Of a stretch of DNA of 64,000 bases, positions 43,499 through 51,695 are shown in pieces. Source of the stretch: Seohaeicola zhoushanensis (GTDB lineage: Bacteria; Pseudomonadota; Alphaproteobacteria; Rhodobacterales; Rhodobacteraceae); NCBI RefSeq assembly GCF_014656415.1, contig NZ_BNCJ01000002.1:646955-710954 (forward strand). Reading direction: 5' to 3'. Each line of letters starts with the position of its first letter. Within the stretch, counting starts at the first letter, position 1. The notes beneath the pieces were generated by a model, which ran no database searches, had not been told where the DNA came from, and saw only the letters and a list, made by a program, of their open reading frames with translations. The translations under genes were made by a program, and so were the position numbers.

Positions 43499-44371
43499 TC
43501 AGCCGGTTGCGCCGTTGTGATGAACCGTGCCGAGACCCGAGAGATCATAGCCGCCAAGCTCGGCCGCACGCACCGCGCAGGCGGGCGAGGCGAGGAAGGC
43601 CAGGAGCTTCTGCATCGGCGGATCGAACCAGGCGCGGCGCCAGACGGCGAGGTCGAAACGCTCTTCGACCAGCGGCACGAAGCCGAGGCCATAGAGCCCC
43701 GAAAGCGCACCGAGCCCAAAGCCGACCTCGGCCTTGGCGTCGTGCAGGGCGATGGCGAGTTCCTCTTCGGTACGGGCGCGGAGGGGAATCGCCTCGATAT
43801 CCTCGCGGCCGAGACCGGCCTCGACCAGGCGGGCGTCGAATTCGCGCAGGCTGGCGGCGCTGTCCTGACGCAGCACCACGCGGCGGCCGCGCAGGTCGGC
43901 AAAGCTGGCGATGTCCTTGAGACCCGGCGCGAGCAGCAACCCGCGCTGTCGGCGGGCGATCTCGATCAGCACCACCGGTGCCTCGTGCACAGCGTCGCGC
44001 AGCGCATCGCGATTCCAGCCGTCGCACTCGCGGATGTGCAGCCCGGCGGCCAGCGCCTGGCGCCGCGCCAGCCGGGTCAGCCCGTCGAAGGAGCCGTCGT
44101 AGAAGCTGGCCAGCCCCGAGCGGCTTTCACGCAGCGCCCAGTCCAGCAGCGGGTCGTGGCTGCCCGCGATGATCGGGGGCAGGGGCTGTTCGGCCACCTG
44201 CGGACCCGAGCGCGAGGCCTTGAGCCAGGCCGAGATTTCGGCGCGGGGAAAGAGCAATTTGCCGACCGCGCGGACGCAGGGCACTTCGCCGTTGGAGGCG
44301 AGGTCATAGACCTTCCGTTCGCCGATCCGCAGCAGGTCGGCAAGTTCGCGGGTGGTGAGATATTCTGACAC
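43499..44371 (-). CDS. Regulator: excisionase-type HTH fused to a periplasmic-binding-protein-like domain
   Basis: A 290-aa cytoplasmic protein. Residues 1-52 are an excisionase/MerR-like HTH (LTTRELADLLRIGERKVYDLASNGEVPC, FPRAEISAWLKAS). Residues about 65-285 look like the PBP_like domain (PF12727) related to ligand-binding domains of molybdate/tungstate-type binding proteins (IIAGSHDPLLDWALRES, EIARRQRGLLLAPG, GFGLGALSGLYGLGFVPL). It is the last gene of the fdh operon, directly behind the 41-aa gene. Formate dehydrogenases need Mo or W, so it may sense oxyanion or cofactor and control fdh. That role is inferred. Confidence 0.85.
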   Translation of the reverse strand: MSEYLTTRELADLLRIGERKVYDLASNGEVPCVRAVGKLLFPRAEISAWLKASRSGPQVAEQPLPPIIAGSHDPLLDWALRESRSGLASFYDGSFDGLTRLARRQALAAGLHIRECDGWNRDALRDAVHEAPVVLIEIARRQRGLLLAPGLKDIASFADLRGRRVVLRQDSAASLREFDARLVEAGLGREDIEAIPLRARTEEELAIALHDAKAEVGFGLGALSGLYGLGFVPLVEERFDLAVWRRAWFDPPMQKLLAFLASPACAVRAAELGGYDLSGLGTVHHNGATG

Positions 44372-44497
44372 TTAGTCGAGCCGTACCGAGTCGCTGCTGG
44401 TGCGCTGGGCGGCCGAGAATCCGGCCTCGTGCAGGCCATAGAAGGCCGCGATCGAGATCACGGCAATTGCTGCAAATGCTGACAGCGCGGCTTTCAT
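44372..44497 (-). CDS. 41-aa single-helix membrane peptide in the fdh operon
   Basis: ATG 44497 overlaps the WD40-cytochrome stop by four bases (ATGA), has a strong GGGAGGAAC upstream, and the stop at 44372 abuts the regulator start at 44371, so this short frame is very likely translated. The peptide has one hydrophobic helix (residues about 3-20, LSAFAAIAVISIAAFYGL) and a polar tail with SAAQRTSSDSVRLD. It may be a small subunit or assembly factor of the membrane formate dehydrogenase or of the cytochrome. I know no family name. Confidence 0.75.
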   Translation of the reverse strand: MKAALSAFAAIAVISIAAFYGLHEAGFSAAQRTSSDSVRLD

Positions 44498-45768
44498 TTT
44501 GTTCCTCCCGGTGCGGTTGCCCGACGCAGGAAAGCGATCAGGTCTGCCCGGTCGCCGGCGTCGGTAATGCGCTGCATCGGCATCTTTGAACCTGGAATGA
44601 AATGATCTGGGCCGAGGTCGAACAGCGAATTGATGCTCGCTTCATTCCAGACGATGGGCGAGCCGTCAAGGATTTCGGAATACCTGTAGTCAGTAACGCT
44701 GCCCGCCTGCCTGCCAAACAGGCCATGCAGGGTAGGGCCGGCCCGGCGGCCGCTGTCGGGCGTCAGGCTGTGACAGATCGAGCATTTGCGGGCGAACTGG
44801 CGTTCGCCGTTCTCCATCTCCTCGGGTTTCTTCAGGAAGCTCGGTTGCGCGCCGGCCATGCGGTCGCCGTCCATCGCGGCCACCGGCCAGCTGTACATCG
44901 CCTCGTCCAGGCCGCCGGCATGGATGTTGAGGCCATCGGCGCTGAAGGCGAGGGCCCAGACCGGGCCGCGCAGGGTGGCGCGGAAGTCGGTGGCGATCTG
45001 CCAGCTCTGCGTGTCGATCATCATGATATAGCCCTCGCCGTCGCCCACCGCGAGGCGGCTGCCGTCGGGGCTGAGCGCAAGCGCGAGGATCGGGCGGCGT
45101 TCGAGGGTGAAGTCGGCGATCTCCCTGCCGGTCTCCGGGTCGACGATGCGGGTGACGCCATCGACCGCGCCATAGGCGAGCCAGCCCTCGGGCGAGAGCA
45201 CCAGCTCGTTGACGCCAAAGCCGTGACGGACGATCTCGCGCAGCTCGGTGCCGGTGGCGGTGTCCCAGAGCCGGATGGTGCCATCGACCGAGGCCGAGTA
45301 GAGCCGCCCGTCGGGTGCGAAGGTCACGGCGTTGACGCCTTGGGCGTGGCCTTGCAGCAGGCGGCCGGGCGCGCCGTCGAGCGGCCAGAGACCGATGCTG
45401 CCGTCCCAGCTGGCCGAGGCGACAAGGCTGCGGTCGGGCGAGACGGCAAGCCCGAGGATCTTGCCCTGATGGCGCCCCAGCACGGTGCCGCCGGGCCAGA
45501 GCCGCAGGGTAAAGTCGTCGCCCGCCGAAACCAGCCTGTTGTCATCGACGAAGGCGACCGCGTTCACAGCCGCCTCGTGCCCGTCGAGCCACTGCGGCGC
45601 GGGGCCCTGCCAGAGGCCGACGGCATTGTCGAAACTGGCGGTGGCGATGCGGCCCGAGCGGGCGACGGCGATGCCCATGATCGGGCCACCGTGGCCCTTC
45701 AGCGTGAAGAAGTCCTGCGCCGTGGCGGGCGCGGAAAGAAGCAGTGCGGCAAGAAGGGCCGCCCGCAT
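44494..45768 (-). CDS. WD40-repeat protein fused to cytochrome c (fdh operon)
   Basis: A 424-aa periplasmic protein. Residues 1-18 are a signal peptide. Residues about 20-300 hold about six to seven WD40-type blades (ASFDNAVGLW, SAGDDFTLRLW, ASWDGSIGLW, ASVDGTIRLWD). The C-terminal about 105 residues are a class I cytochrome c with CSICH at 329-333 and axial Met in GSKMPMQRI. WD40 propellers bind partners, so it may dock on the formate dehydrogenase and accept or relay its electrons in the periplasm. It starts three bases after the gamma subunit and is coupled to the 41-aa peptide gene. Confidence 0.88.
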   Translation of the reverse strand: MRAALLAALLLSAPATAQDFFTLKGHGGPIMGIAVARSGRIATASFDNAVGLWQGPAPQWLDGHEAAVNAVAFVDDNRLVSAGDDFTLRLWPGGTVLGRHQGKILGLAVSPDRSLVASASWDGSIGLWPLDGAPGRLLQGHAQGVNAVTFAPDGRLYSASVDGTIRLWDTATGTELREIVRHGFGVNELVLSPEGWLAYGAVDGVTRIVDPETGREIADFTLERRPILALALSPDGSRLAVGDGEGYIMMIDTQSWQIATDFRATLRGPVWALAFSADGLNIHAGGLDEAMYSWPVAAMDGDRMAGAQPSFLKKPEEMENGERQFARKCSICHSLTPDSGRRAGPTLHGLFGRQAGSVTDYRYSEILDGSPIVWNEASINSLFDLGPDHFIPGSKMPMQRITDAGDRADLIAFLRRATAPGGTK

Positions 45769-45771
45769 GGT

Positions 45772-47028
45772 CTATTCGGCAGGGCTGGCTTTGGCCGCGG
45801 CCGGTTCGCGCCCGGCGACCTCCTCGACCCAGAGGTCGTGGTGTTCACGCGCCCATTGCAACTCGACCTCGCCCGACCCCATCGCGTCGAAGGCGCCCTC
45901 CATGCCGATGGTGCCGATGTAGATATGGGCGAAGATGATGGCGAGGAAGACAAAGGCGATGATCGAATGCCAGAGCTGGGCGTATTGCATCTCTTCATGC
46001 GGGGCCATCACCTCGGGCAGGGGGGCATAGCCGAAGAGCTCGGGCAGGCCGAGGGCGTTGATGTGGCGGAAGGTGTCGGCGAACATCGGCATCTCGAAGG
46101 GGAAGAGCAACGACAGCCCCGAGGCCGAGATCGACACGCCCAGCAGCACGCAGGCCCAGAAGATGATCTTCTGCCCGGCGTTGAACTTCTTTGCGTGCGG
46201 GTGCGAGTGCTTCGAGAACAGCCCGCCGCCCTTGGCCAGCCACACAAGGTCAAGCCGGTTCGGGATGTTGTGCGCCACCCAGTTGATGACGACGATCACC
46301 AGGCCCAGCATGAAGGCCCAGGCGACGTTGTTGTGGATCCACTTCGATCCGATCGCCAGCGTCGAGAAGGCGTCATGGCCAAAGGCCGGGATCAGCAGCT
46401 TGCGCCCGAAGAGCGAGATCAGCCCGGTGGCGCCCAGCAGCAGGAAGCTGCCGGCAAAGAGCCAGTGGCCGAACCGCTCGAACCCCGAGAAGCGGGTGAT
46501 GCGGATGCCGGTCTTGGGGCCCTCGATGCGGATGCGGCCGCGGATCAGGTAGAACAGCGCCAGCAGCGCCAGCATCCCGCCGAGCAGCCAGGCGCCGTAT
46601 TCCGGCAGGATGGTGCGGCGGATGTCGAGCCACCACATGCCGCCGTCCTGGATCAGCACGCCCGAGGCGGGGCCGTTGTTGGAAACGGTGACATCGGCGG
46701 TGCCGTAGCGGATGGCGCGGAAGACCTCGGCATCCGAGGCGGCGCCGCGGGTGCCCAGCTGCCCGGCGATGGCGGCGGCGCTGTCGGGGTCGTTGGTGCC
46801 CTCGGTGCGGAAGGAGAGATCGACCTTCTCGCCGCGCTGGCGGCGCATGATGTCTTCGAGCGTGGTCGCCCCGCCGGTCGAGGGACGCGCGGCGACGGCG
46901 CCGTTCTCGGGCGGGCGCACGTTCATCATCGGGTCGGGGGAGAGCGGCGTCTCGCGGGTGGGGATGTCCTGGGCGACGCCCGGCAGGGCGGTGAACAGGA
47001 TCAGGGCCAGGGCCAGGAATGCGCGCAT
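45772..47028 (-). CDS. Formate dehydrogenase gamma subunit (cytochrome b556 type)
   Basis: A 418-aa membrane subunit; ATG 47028 has GGAGAGAG upstream, whereas a GTG one codon earlier does not. It has a cleavable signal, a periplasmic segment of about 130 residues not found in E. coli FdnI, then one helix followed by the four-helix cytochrome b domain. Haem histidines lie in FERFGHWLFAG, KWIHNNVAW, LWHSIIAF and FAHIYIGTIGMEGAFDAM. It passes electrons from the beta subunit to quinone. It is separated from the beta gene by 150 bases of hairpin repeats, which may uncouple its expression. Confidence 0.92.
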   Translation of the reverse strand: MRAFLALALILFTALPGVAQDIPTRETPLSPDPMMNVRPPENGAVAARPSTGGATTLEDIMRRQRGEKVDLSFRTEGTNDPDSAAAIAGQLGTRGAASDAEVFRAIRYGTADVTVSNNGPASGVLIQDGGMWWLDIRRTILPEYGAWLLGGMLALLALFYLIRGRIRIEGPKTGIRITRFSGFERFGHWLFAGSFLLLGATGLISLFGRKLLIPAFGHDAFSTLAIGSKWIHNNVAWAFMLGLVIVVINWVAHNIPNRLDLVWLAKGGGLFSKHSHPHAKKFNAGQKIIFWACVLLGVSISASGLSLLFPFEMPMFADTFRHINALGLPELFGYAPLPEVMAPHEEMQYAQLWHSIIAFVFLAIIFAHIYIGTIGMEGAFDAMGSGEVELQWAREHHDLWVEEVAGREPAAAKASPAE

Positions 47029-47053
47029 CACTCTCTCCGGTCGGGTGACGGGG

Positions 47054-47145
47054 GGCCGTTTTCCGTCACGGAAAACGGCCGGAAAATTCCGAATTTTCCG
47101 GCCCGGAATTTTCGCGAAATTCCGGTTCTGCCGGAAGTCGGCAGA
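47054..47145. repeat. Hairpin array inside the fdh operon
   Basis: Four consecutive inverted repeats: GGCCGTTTTCCG (47054-47065) with 47069-47080, loop TCA; CCGGAAAAT (47079-47087) with 47093-47101; CCGGAATTT (47103-47111) with 47117-47125; and TCTGCCG (47127-47133) with 47139-47145. The first is the same hairpin type as at 38525 and 38590. It lies between the beta and gamma genes. Confidence 0.8.
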
Positions 47146-47178
47146 GCGGTTGCCCGCTCCGCCGCAAGGGTTCAGGGC

Positions 47179-47772
47179 TCAGCCGCCCTTCTGGTCGTAG
47201 GCAGTACCCCAGCCCCAGGCGCCCGAGCCGAAGCCGCGGGCCACCACGCGTTCGCGGTAGATCGCCGAGACCACGTCGCCGTCACCGGCAAGCAGCGCCT
47301 TGGTCGAGCACATCTCGGCGCAGATCGGCAGCTTGCCCTCGGCGATCCGGTTGCGGCCATACTTGGCGAACTCGGCGGTCGAGTTGTTCTCTTCCGGGCC
47401 GCCGTTGCAGAAGGTGCACTTGTCCATCTTGCCGCGCGACCCGAAGTTGCCCGCCTGCGGATACTGCGGCGCGCCGAAGGGGCAGGCGTAGAAGCAGTAG
47501 CCGCAGCCGATGCAGAGGTCCTTGGAATGCAGGACCACGCCCTCTTCGGTCTGGTAGAAGCAGTCCACCGGGCAGACCGCCATGCAGGGGGCGTCCGAGC
47601 AATGCATGCAGGCCACCGAGATCGAGCGTTCGCCCGGCTTGCCGTCATTGATCGTCACCACCTTGCGGCGGTTGATGCCCCAGGGAACCTCGTGCTCGTT
47701 CTTGCACGCGGTGACGCAGGCGTTGCACTCGATGCAGCGTTCGGCGTCCAAAAGAAACTTGGCTCTTGCCAT
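47179..47772 (-). CDS. Formate dehydrogenase beta subunit (iron-sulfur)
   Basis: A 197-aa protein carrying four ferredoxin-type clusters: CIECNACVTACKNEHEVP, CMHCSDAPCMAVCP, CIGCGYCFYACP and a CTFC...C...C set. ATG 47772 is fixed by a strong AAGGAGG site and removes a spurious 71-residue extension. It transfers electrons from the molybdopterin alpha subunit to the membrane gamma subunit. It follows the alpha gene by 13 bases. The C-terminus ends FGSGAWGWGTAYDQKGG, without the membrane anchor helix of the E. coli FdnH type, as in FDH3B-type proteins. Confidence 0.93.
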   Translation of the reverse strand: MARAKFLLDAERCIECNACVTACKNEHEVPWGINRRKVVTINDGKPGERSISVACMHCSDAPCMAVCPVDCFYQTEEGVVLHSKDLCIGCGYCFYACPFGAPQYPQAGNFGSRGKMDKCTFCNGGPEENNSTAEFAKYGRNRIAEGKLPICAEMCSTKALLAGDGDVVSAIYRERVVARGFGSGAWGWGTAYDQKGG

Positions 47773-47785
47773 CTGTCCGTCCTCC

Positions 47786-50779
47786 TTACGCTGCCCAGAT
47801 CTTGCAGAGAGTCGCTTTCGTCTCCTGCATCTGGGTGACCGAGTCATAGCCGTAGGTCTGTGCCGTGTTCGTGCTTTCGCCGAGCACGATCGGATCGGCG
47901 CCTTCGGGATACTTGCTGCGCTGATCGACCCCCTCGAAGTGACCGCCGAAGTGGAAGGGCATGAAGGCCACGCCGCTGGCGACACGTTCGGTCACCATCG
48001 CCATCACCTTGACCTTGCCGCCTTCCGGGCCTTCCACCCAGACCTGCGACCGATCCCGCACGCCGAGGTTGTTGGCATCGCGCGGGTTGATCTCGATGAA
48101 CATGTCCTGCTGCAGCTCGGCCAGCCAGGGGTTGGACCGGGTCTCGTCGCCGCCGCCCTCGTATTCGACCAGGCGGCCGGAGGTGAGGATGATCGGGTAG
48201 TCGTTCGAGAAGTCCTTGTCCTGGATGGTCTTGTAGAGCGTCGGCACCCGCCAGAACTTCTTGTCGGCATAGGTCGGGTAATCCGCCACCAGGTCGCGCC
48301 GGTTGGTGTAGAGCGGTTCGCGGTGCAGCGGCACCGGGTCGGGGAAGGTCCAGACCACCGCGCGGGCCTTGGCGTTGCCATAGGGCGCGCAGCCATGCTT
48401 GATCGCCACCCGCTGGATGCCGCCCGACAGGTCGGTCTTCCAGTTGATGCCGCCGACCTGCTTGGCATAGTCCGAAGGCCGCTCGCCGGTCTGCGAGGTC
48501 TCGCCGACCTCGGCCTTGCCGTCGCCGGCATTCTGCGGGGCCTGGTAGCCGGCCACCTTCTCGATGCTGGCGCGTTCCTCGTCGGTCAGGTCGCCGTCCC
48601 AGCCGAGGTCGATCAGCATCTGCATGGTGAACTCGGGGTAGCCGTCCTGGATCTCGGACCCGACGGGGTAGACCCCTTCGGCGAGCAGGTTGTCGCCCTT
48701 GTATTCCACGCCGTAGCGGGCGCGGAAGCCCATGCCGCCCTGTGCCACCGGGATCGACATGTCATAGAGGTTGGCCGAGCCCGGGTGGTTCATCTCGGGT
48801 GTGCCCCAGCAGGGCCAGGGCATCCCGTAGAAATCGCCATCGGCCGGGCCGCCCACGGCGCGCAGCGTGGTGCGGTCGAAGGTGTGCTGGTTCTCCATGT
48901 GCAGCTTGAGCCGCTCCGGCGACTGGCCGGTATAGCCGATGGTCCACATGCCGCGGTTGAACTCGCGGGTGATGTCCTCGACGTTGGGCTCGTCCCCGTC
49001 CATCTTGATGTTGCGGAACATCCGGTCGTCGAAACCGAACTTCTTGGCGAACATCGCGATGATGGTGTGGTCCGGCTTGCTCTCGAACAGCGGCTCGACG
49101 ATCTTGTCGCGCCATTGCAGCGAGCGGTTGGAGGCGGTCACCGAGCCACGGGTCTCGAACTGGGTCGAGGCCGGGAGCAGGTAGACGCCATCGGTGCGGT
49201 CGTGCAGCACCGCCGAGACGGTCGGGTAGGGGTCGACCACGACGAGAAGGTCGAGCTTCTCCATCGCCGTCTTCATTTCCTTCATCCGGGTCTGCGAGTT
49301 GGGCGCGTGGCCCCAGAGCACCATGGCCTTGGTGTTGTCCGGCTGGTCCAGGTTCTCGCGCGCTTCCAGAACGCCGTCGATCCAGCGGCTGACCGGGATC
49401 CCGGTCTCTTCCATCATCAGGCGGTCCTTGCCGTCCTTGCCGGCGCCGGCCATCACCGAGAAGCGGCCCTTGAGCCAGTCGAGGTCCTCTTCCCAGACAC
49501 GGGCCCAATGCGCCCAGGATCCTGCCGCGAGGCCGTAGTAGCCGGGCAGGGTGTCGGCCAGAACGCCGAGGTCGGTTGCGCCCTGCACGTTGTCATGGCC
49601 GCGGAAGATGTTGGTGCCGCCACCGGCGGTGCCCATGTTGCCAAGCGCCAGCTGCAGGATGCAATAGGCGCGGGTGTTGTTGTTGCCGTTGGTGTGCTGG
49701 GTGCCGCCCATGCACCAGATCACGGTGCCGGGGCGGTTGTTGGCGAGCGTCATCGCCACCCGCTTGAGCTGGCTGCCCGGCGCGCCGGTGACGCGCTCGA
49801 CCTCTTCGGGCGTCCACTTCTTCACCTCTTCCCGGATCTGGTCCATGCCCCAGACGCGGGTGCGGATGAACTCCTTGTCCTCCCAGCCGTTCTCGAAGAT
49901 GTGCCACAGGATGCCCCAGACCAGGGCGACGTCCGAACCGGGGCGGAAGCGGACGTATTCGTCGGCATGGGCCGCGGTGCGGGTGAAGCGCGGGTCGCAG
50001 ACGATCAGCGGCGCGTTGTTCTCTTCCTTGGCCTTCAGCACGTGCAGCAGCGAGACGGGATGCGCCTCGGCCGGGTTGCCGCCGATGATGAAGATGGCCT
50101 TGGAATTGTGGATGTCGTTGTAGGAGTTGGTCATGGCGCCGTAGCCCCATGTGTTCGCAACGCCCGCAACGGTGGTCGAGTGGCAGATCCGCGCCTGGTG
50201 GTCGACGTTGTTGGTGCCCCAGTAGGCGGCGAACTTGCGGAACAGGTAGGCCTGTTCGTTGGAATGCTTGGCCGAGCCGAGCCAGTAGACCGAATCCGGG
50301 CCGCTGGTGTCGCGGATCTTCAGCATCTGGTCGCCGATCTCGTTGATCGCGTCCTCCCAGCTGATCTTCTTCCAGACGCCGCCTTCCTTCTTCATCGGAT
50401 ACTTCAGCCGGCGCTCGCCGTGGGCGTGCTCGCGCACCGAGGCGCCCTTGGCGCAATGGGCGCCCAGGTTGAAGGGGCTGTCCCAGCCGGGTTCCTGGCC
50501 GGTCCAGACGCCGTTCTGCACTTCGGCGATGACGGTGCAGCCGACCGAGCAGTGGGTGCAGACCGACTTGACGTTCTTAACCGCCGCCGTCGCCGCCGAT
50601 TGCGCCGAGGCGCGCGTCACCGTGCCGCCGGTTGCCGCGATGGCCGCGAGGCCACCGATGGCAAGGCCCGAGCCGCGCAGGAAGGCGCGGCGGTCGACCG
50701 TGGTTTCGCTGACTTGGGACAGGATGCTGGTGCGTTGCGGGAGCCGTGTCGTCGTCCCGCTGGTCTTTCTCCGGAGCAT
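47786..50779 (-). CDS. Formate dehydrogenase alpha subunit (molybdopterin, catalytic Cys)
   Basis: A 997-aa enzyme with a twin-arginine signal (DRRAFLRGSG at 29-38), so it is exported folded to the periplasm. One [4Fe-4S] cluster is bound by Cys74, Cys77, Cys81 and Cys109. The metal ligand is Cys199 in ARICHSTTVAG, at the place where E. coli FdnG has selenocysteine, followed by the catalytic His200. Other family segments are GGNPAEAHPVSLLH and DPRFTRTAAHADEY. It oxidises formate to CO2 with Mo- or W-bis-MGD. It is the third-from-first gene of the operon behind TorD and the TAT-target peptide, with GGGAGG before the ATG. Confidence 0.95.
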   Translation of the reverse strand: MLRRKTSGTTTRLPQRTSILSQVSETTVDRRAFLRGSGLAIGGLAAIAATGGTVTRASAQSAATAAVKNVKSVCTHCSVGCTVIAEVQNGVWTGQEPGWDSPFNLGAHCAKGASVREHAHGERRLKYPMKKEGGVWKKISWEDAINEIGDQMLKIRDTSGPDSVYWLGSAKHSNEQAYLFRKFAAYWGTNNVDHQARICHSTTVAGVANTWGYGAMTNSYNDIHNSKAIFIIGGNPAEAHPVSLLHVLKAKEENNAPLIVCDPRFTRTAAHADEYVRFRPGSDVALVWGILWHIFENGWEDKEFIRTRVWGMDQIREEVKKWTPEEVERVTGAPGSQLKRVAMTLANNRPGTVIWCMGGTQHTNGNNNTRAYCILQLALGNMGTAGGGTNIFRGHDNVQGATDLGVLADTLPGYYGLAAGSWAHWARVWEEDLDWLKGRFSVMAGAGKDGKDRLMMEETGIPVSRWIDGVLEARENLDQPDNTKAMVLWGHAPNSQTRMKEMKTAMEKLDLLVVVDPYPTVSAVLHDRTDGVYLLPASTQFETRGSVTASNRSLQWRDKIVEPLFESKPDHTIIAMFAKKFGFDDRMFRNIKMDGDEPNVEDITREFNRGMWTIGYTGQSPERLKLHMENQHTFDRTTLRAVGGPADGDFYGMPWPCWGTPEMNHPGSANLYDMSIPVAQGGMGFRARYGVEYKGDNLLAEGVYPVGSEIQDGYPEFTMQMLIDLGWDGDLTDEERASIEKVAGYQAPQNAGDGKAEVGETSQTGERPSDYAKQVGGINWKTDLSGGIQRVAIKHGCAPYGNAKARAVVWTFPDPVPLHREPLYTNRRDLVADYPTYADKKFWRVPTLYKTIQDKDFSNDYPIILTSGRLVEYEGGGDETRSNPWLAELQQDMFIEINPRDANNLGVRDRSQVWVEGPEGGKVKVMAMVTERVASGVAFMPFHFGGHFEGVDQRSKYPEGADPIVLGESTNTAQTYGYDSVTQMQETKATLCKIWAA

Positions 50780-50859
50780 GTTTCTAATCCTCCCGTGCTG
50801 GCCGGATGCGCCGGCTCGCTTGGTGTTCTGGGGCCTGGGCTGGCGCCCGGCGTGGCGTG

Positions 50860-51051
50860 TCAGAAGCGGGCGCTGTCGTAATAGGCGCGCGTGTGGGCGG
50901 TGTCCTGGATGCGGTTTTGATCCTCCGGTGCGGCCGCTGCCTGCGCCTCGCTCCCCGAAAGCGCAACGGCGGCGACTGCCGCCGGCGCGGCGGTTCCGGC
51001 CATCTTCAGGAAATCGCGCCGGCTGGCGCCTTGGTCGCTGGATTTGCTCAT
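50860..51051 (-). CDS. Formate dehydrogenase region TAT-target peptide
   Basis: A 63-aa protein that is almost entirely a twin-arginine signal: SRRDFLKMAG at residues 10-19 and a hydrophobic stretch up to EAQA, followed by about 25 residues ending YYDSARF. It matches the small conserved protein found next to formate dehydrogenase alpha subunits in many proteobacteria (described as formate dehydrogenase region TAT target). A strong GGAGAGGAG precedes the ATG. It lies 80 bases before the alpha gene; its role in assembly or export of the enzyme is presumed. Confidence 0.9.
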   Translation of the reverse strand: MSKSSDQGASRRDFLKMAGTAAPAAVAAVALSGSEAQAAAAPEDQNRIQDTAHTRAYYDSARF

Positions 51052-51086
51052 TACCTGGCTCCTCTCCTATCCTGTTGGTGCGGCGG

Positions 51087-51695
51087 TCAGCCTGCCGCCA
51101 GCTTGAATGCGTCTTTCTCGATCGTCATGAATATGCGCCCCACCGCCCCTACCGAGGCGTAGAGCACCGAGTTCTTCGCGCCTTCGAGGTCGGCGAAGAA
51201 ATGCGGCGCCCAGGGGCCGATGTGCCGGTTCCAGAAGGCGCGCTGACCGGCCAGCGCCACCGGCGCGCCGAAGCGGCCGACGATCATGCCGGCCATCATC
51301 TCCATCAGCGAGGCGATGTTGTCCTCGGGTTCATAGACATTGGGCGCCCGGGTGATGCCCTGCGCCGCCATGTCGGCGCGCAGCTGCGCCAGCGGCTTTT
51401 CGTTCAGGAAGCCGGTCAGGTAGTAGCTGGCATAGGGCAAAAGCTCGCCTCGGCCGAGGCCGATGAAAAGCGCGTTGAACTCGCGTTCGGCGGCCTGGGG
51501 TTTCGTGACCTTCGCCACCCGCGCCAGCCCGTCGATGGCCTGGCCCAGCGCGCTCTCGTCGCCGGCGAGGCCGGCGGCCTGGTCGAGCAGGATCTGTTCC
51601 GGCGGGGCCGAAAGCAGCACGCCGAGGAAGTTGTAGAGATCCGCGCGCAGGCGGTCCTCCTCGGCGATGGCGGTGTCGCGGGCGGTCTGGGTCAT
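51087..51695 (-). CDS. TorD/DmsD-family molecular chaperone
   Basis: A 202-aa all-helical protein of the TorD family, with ADLYNFLGVLLSAPP at the N-terminus, the EFNALFIGLGRGELLPYASYYLTG core and NHIGPWAPHFF (an H-x-x-PW motif close to the family E-P-x-D-H region). Such chaperones hold Tat-exported molybdoenzymes until cofactor insertion. It overlaps the DUF3306 gene by four bases and stands ahead of the TAT-target and alpha-subunit genes, so its client is presumably the formate dehydrogenase alpha subunit. GGAGGG precedes the ATG. Confidence 0.9.
   Translation of the reverse strand: MTQTARDTAIAEEDRLRADLYNFLGVLLSAPPEQILLDQAAGLAGDESALGQAIDGLARVAKVTKPQAAEREFNALFIGLGRGELLPYASYYLTGFLNEKPLAQLRADMAAQGITRAPNVYEPEDNIASLMEMMAGMIVGRFGAPVALAGQRAFWNRHIGPWAPHFFADLEGAKNSVLYASVGAVGRIFMTIEKDAFKLAAG

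Noticed and set aside
47786-50779. Possible selenocysteine (in-frame TGA) in the formate dehydrogenase alpha subunit
   Set aside because: The residue at the Sec position is encoded as Cys199 and the frame has no internal stop.
44602-50881. Very long open frames on the plus strand opposite the fdh genes (over 1000 codons each)
   Set aside because: They are antisense to strongly supported formate dehydrogenase genes, have low-complexity His/Arg/Gln/Val-rich translations and no ribosome sites; high GC makes such antisense frames common.
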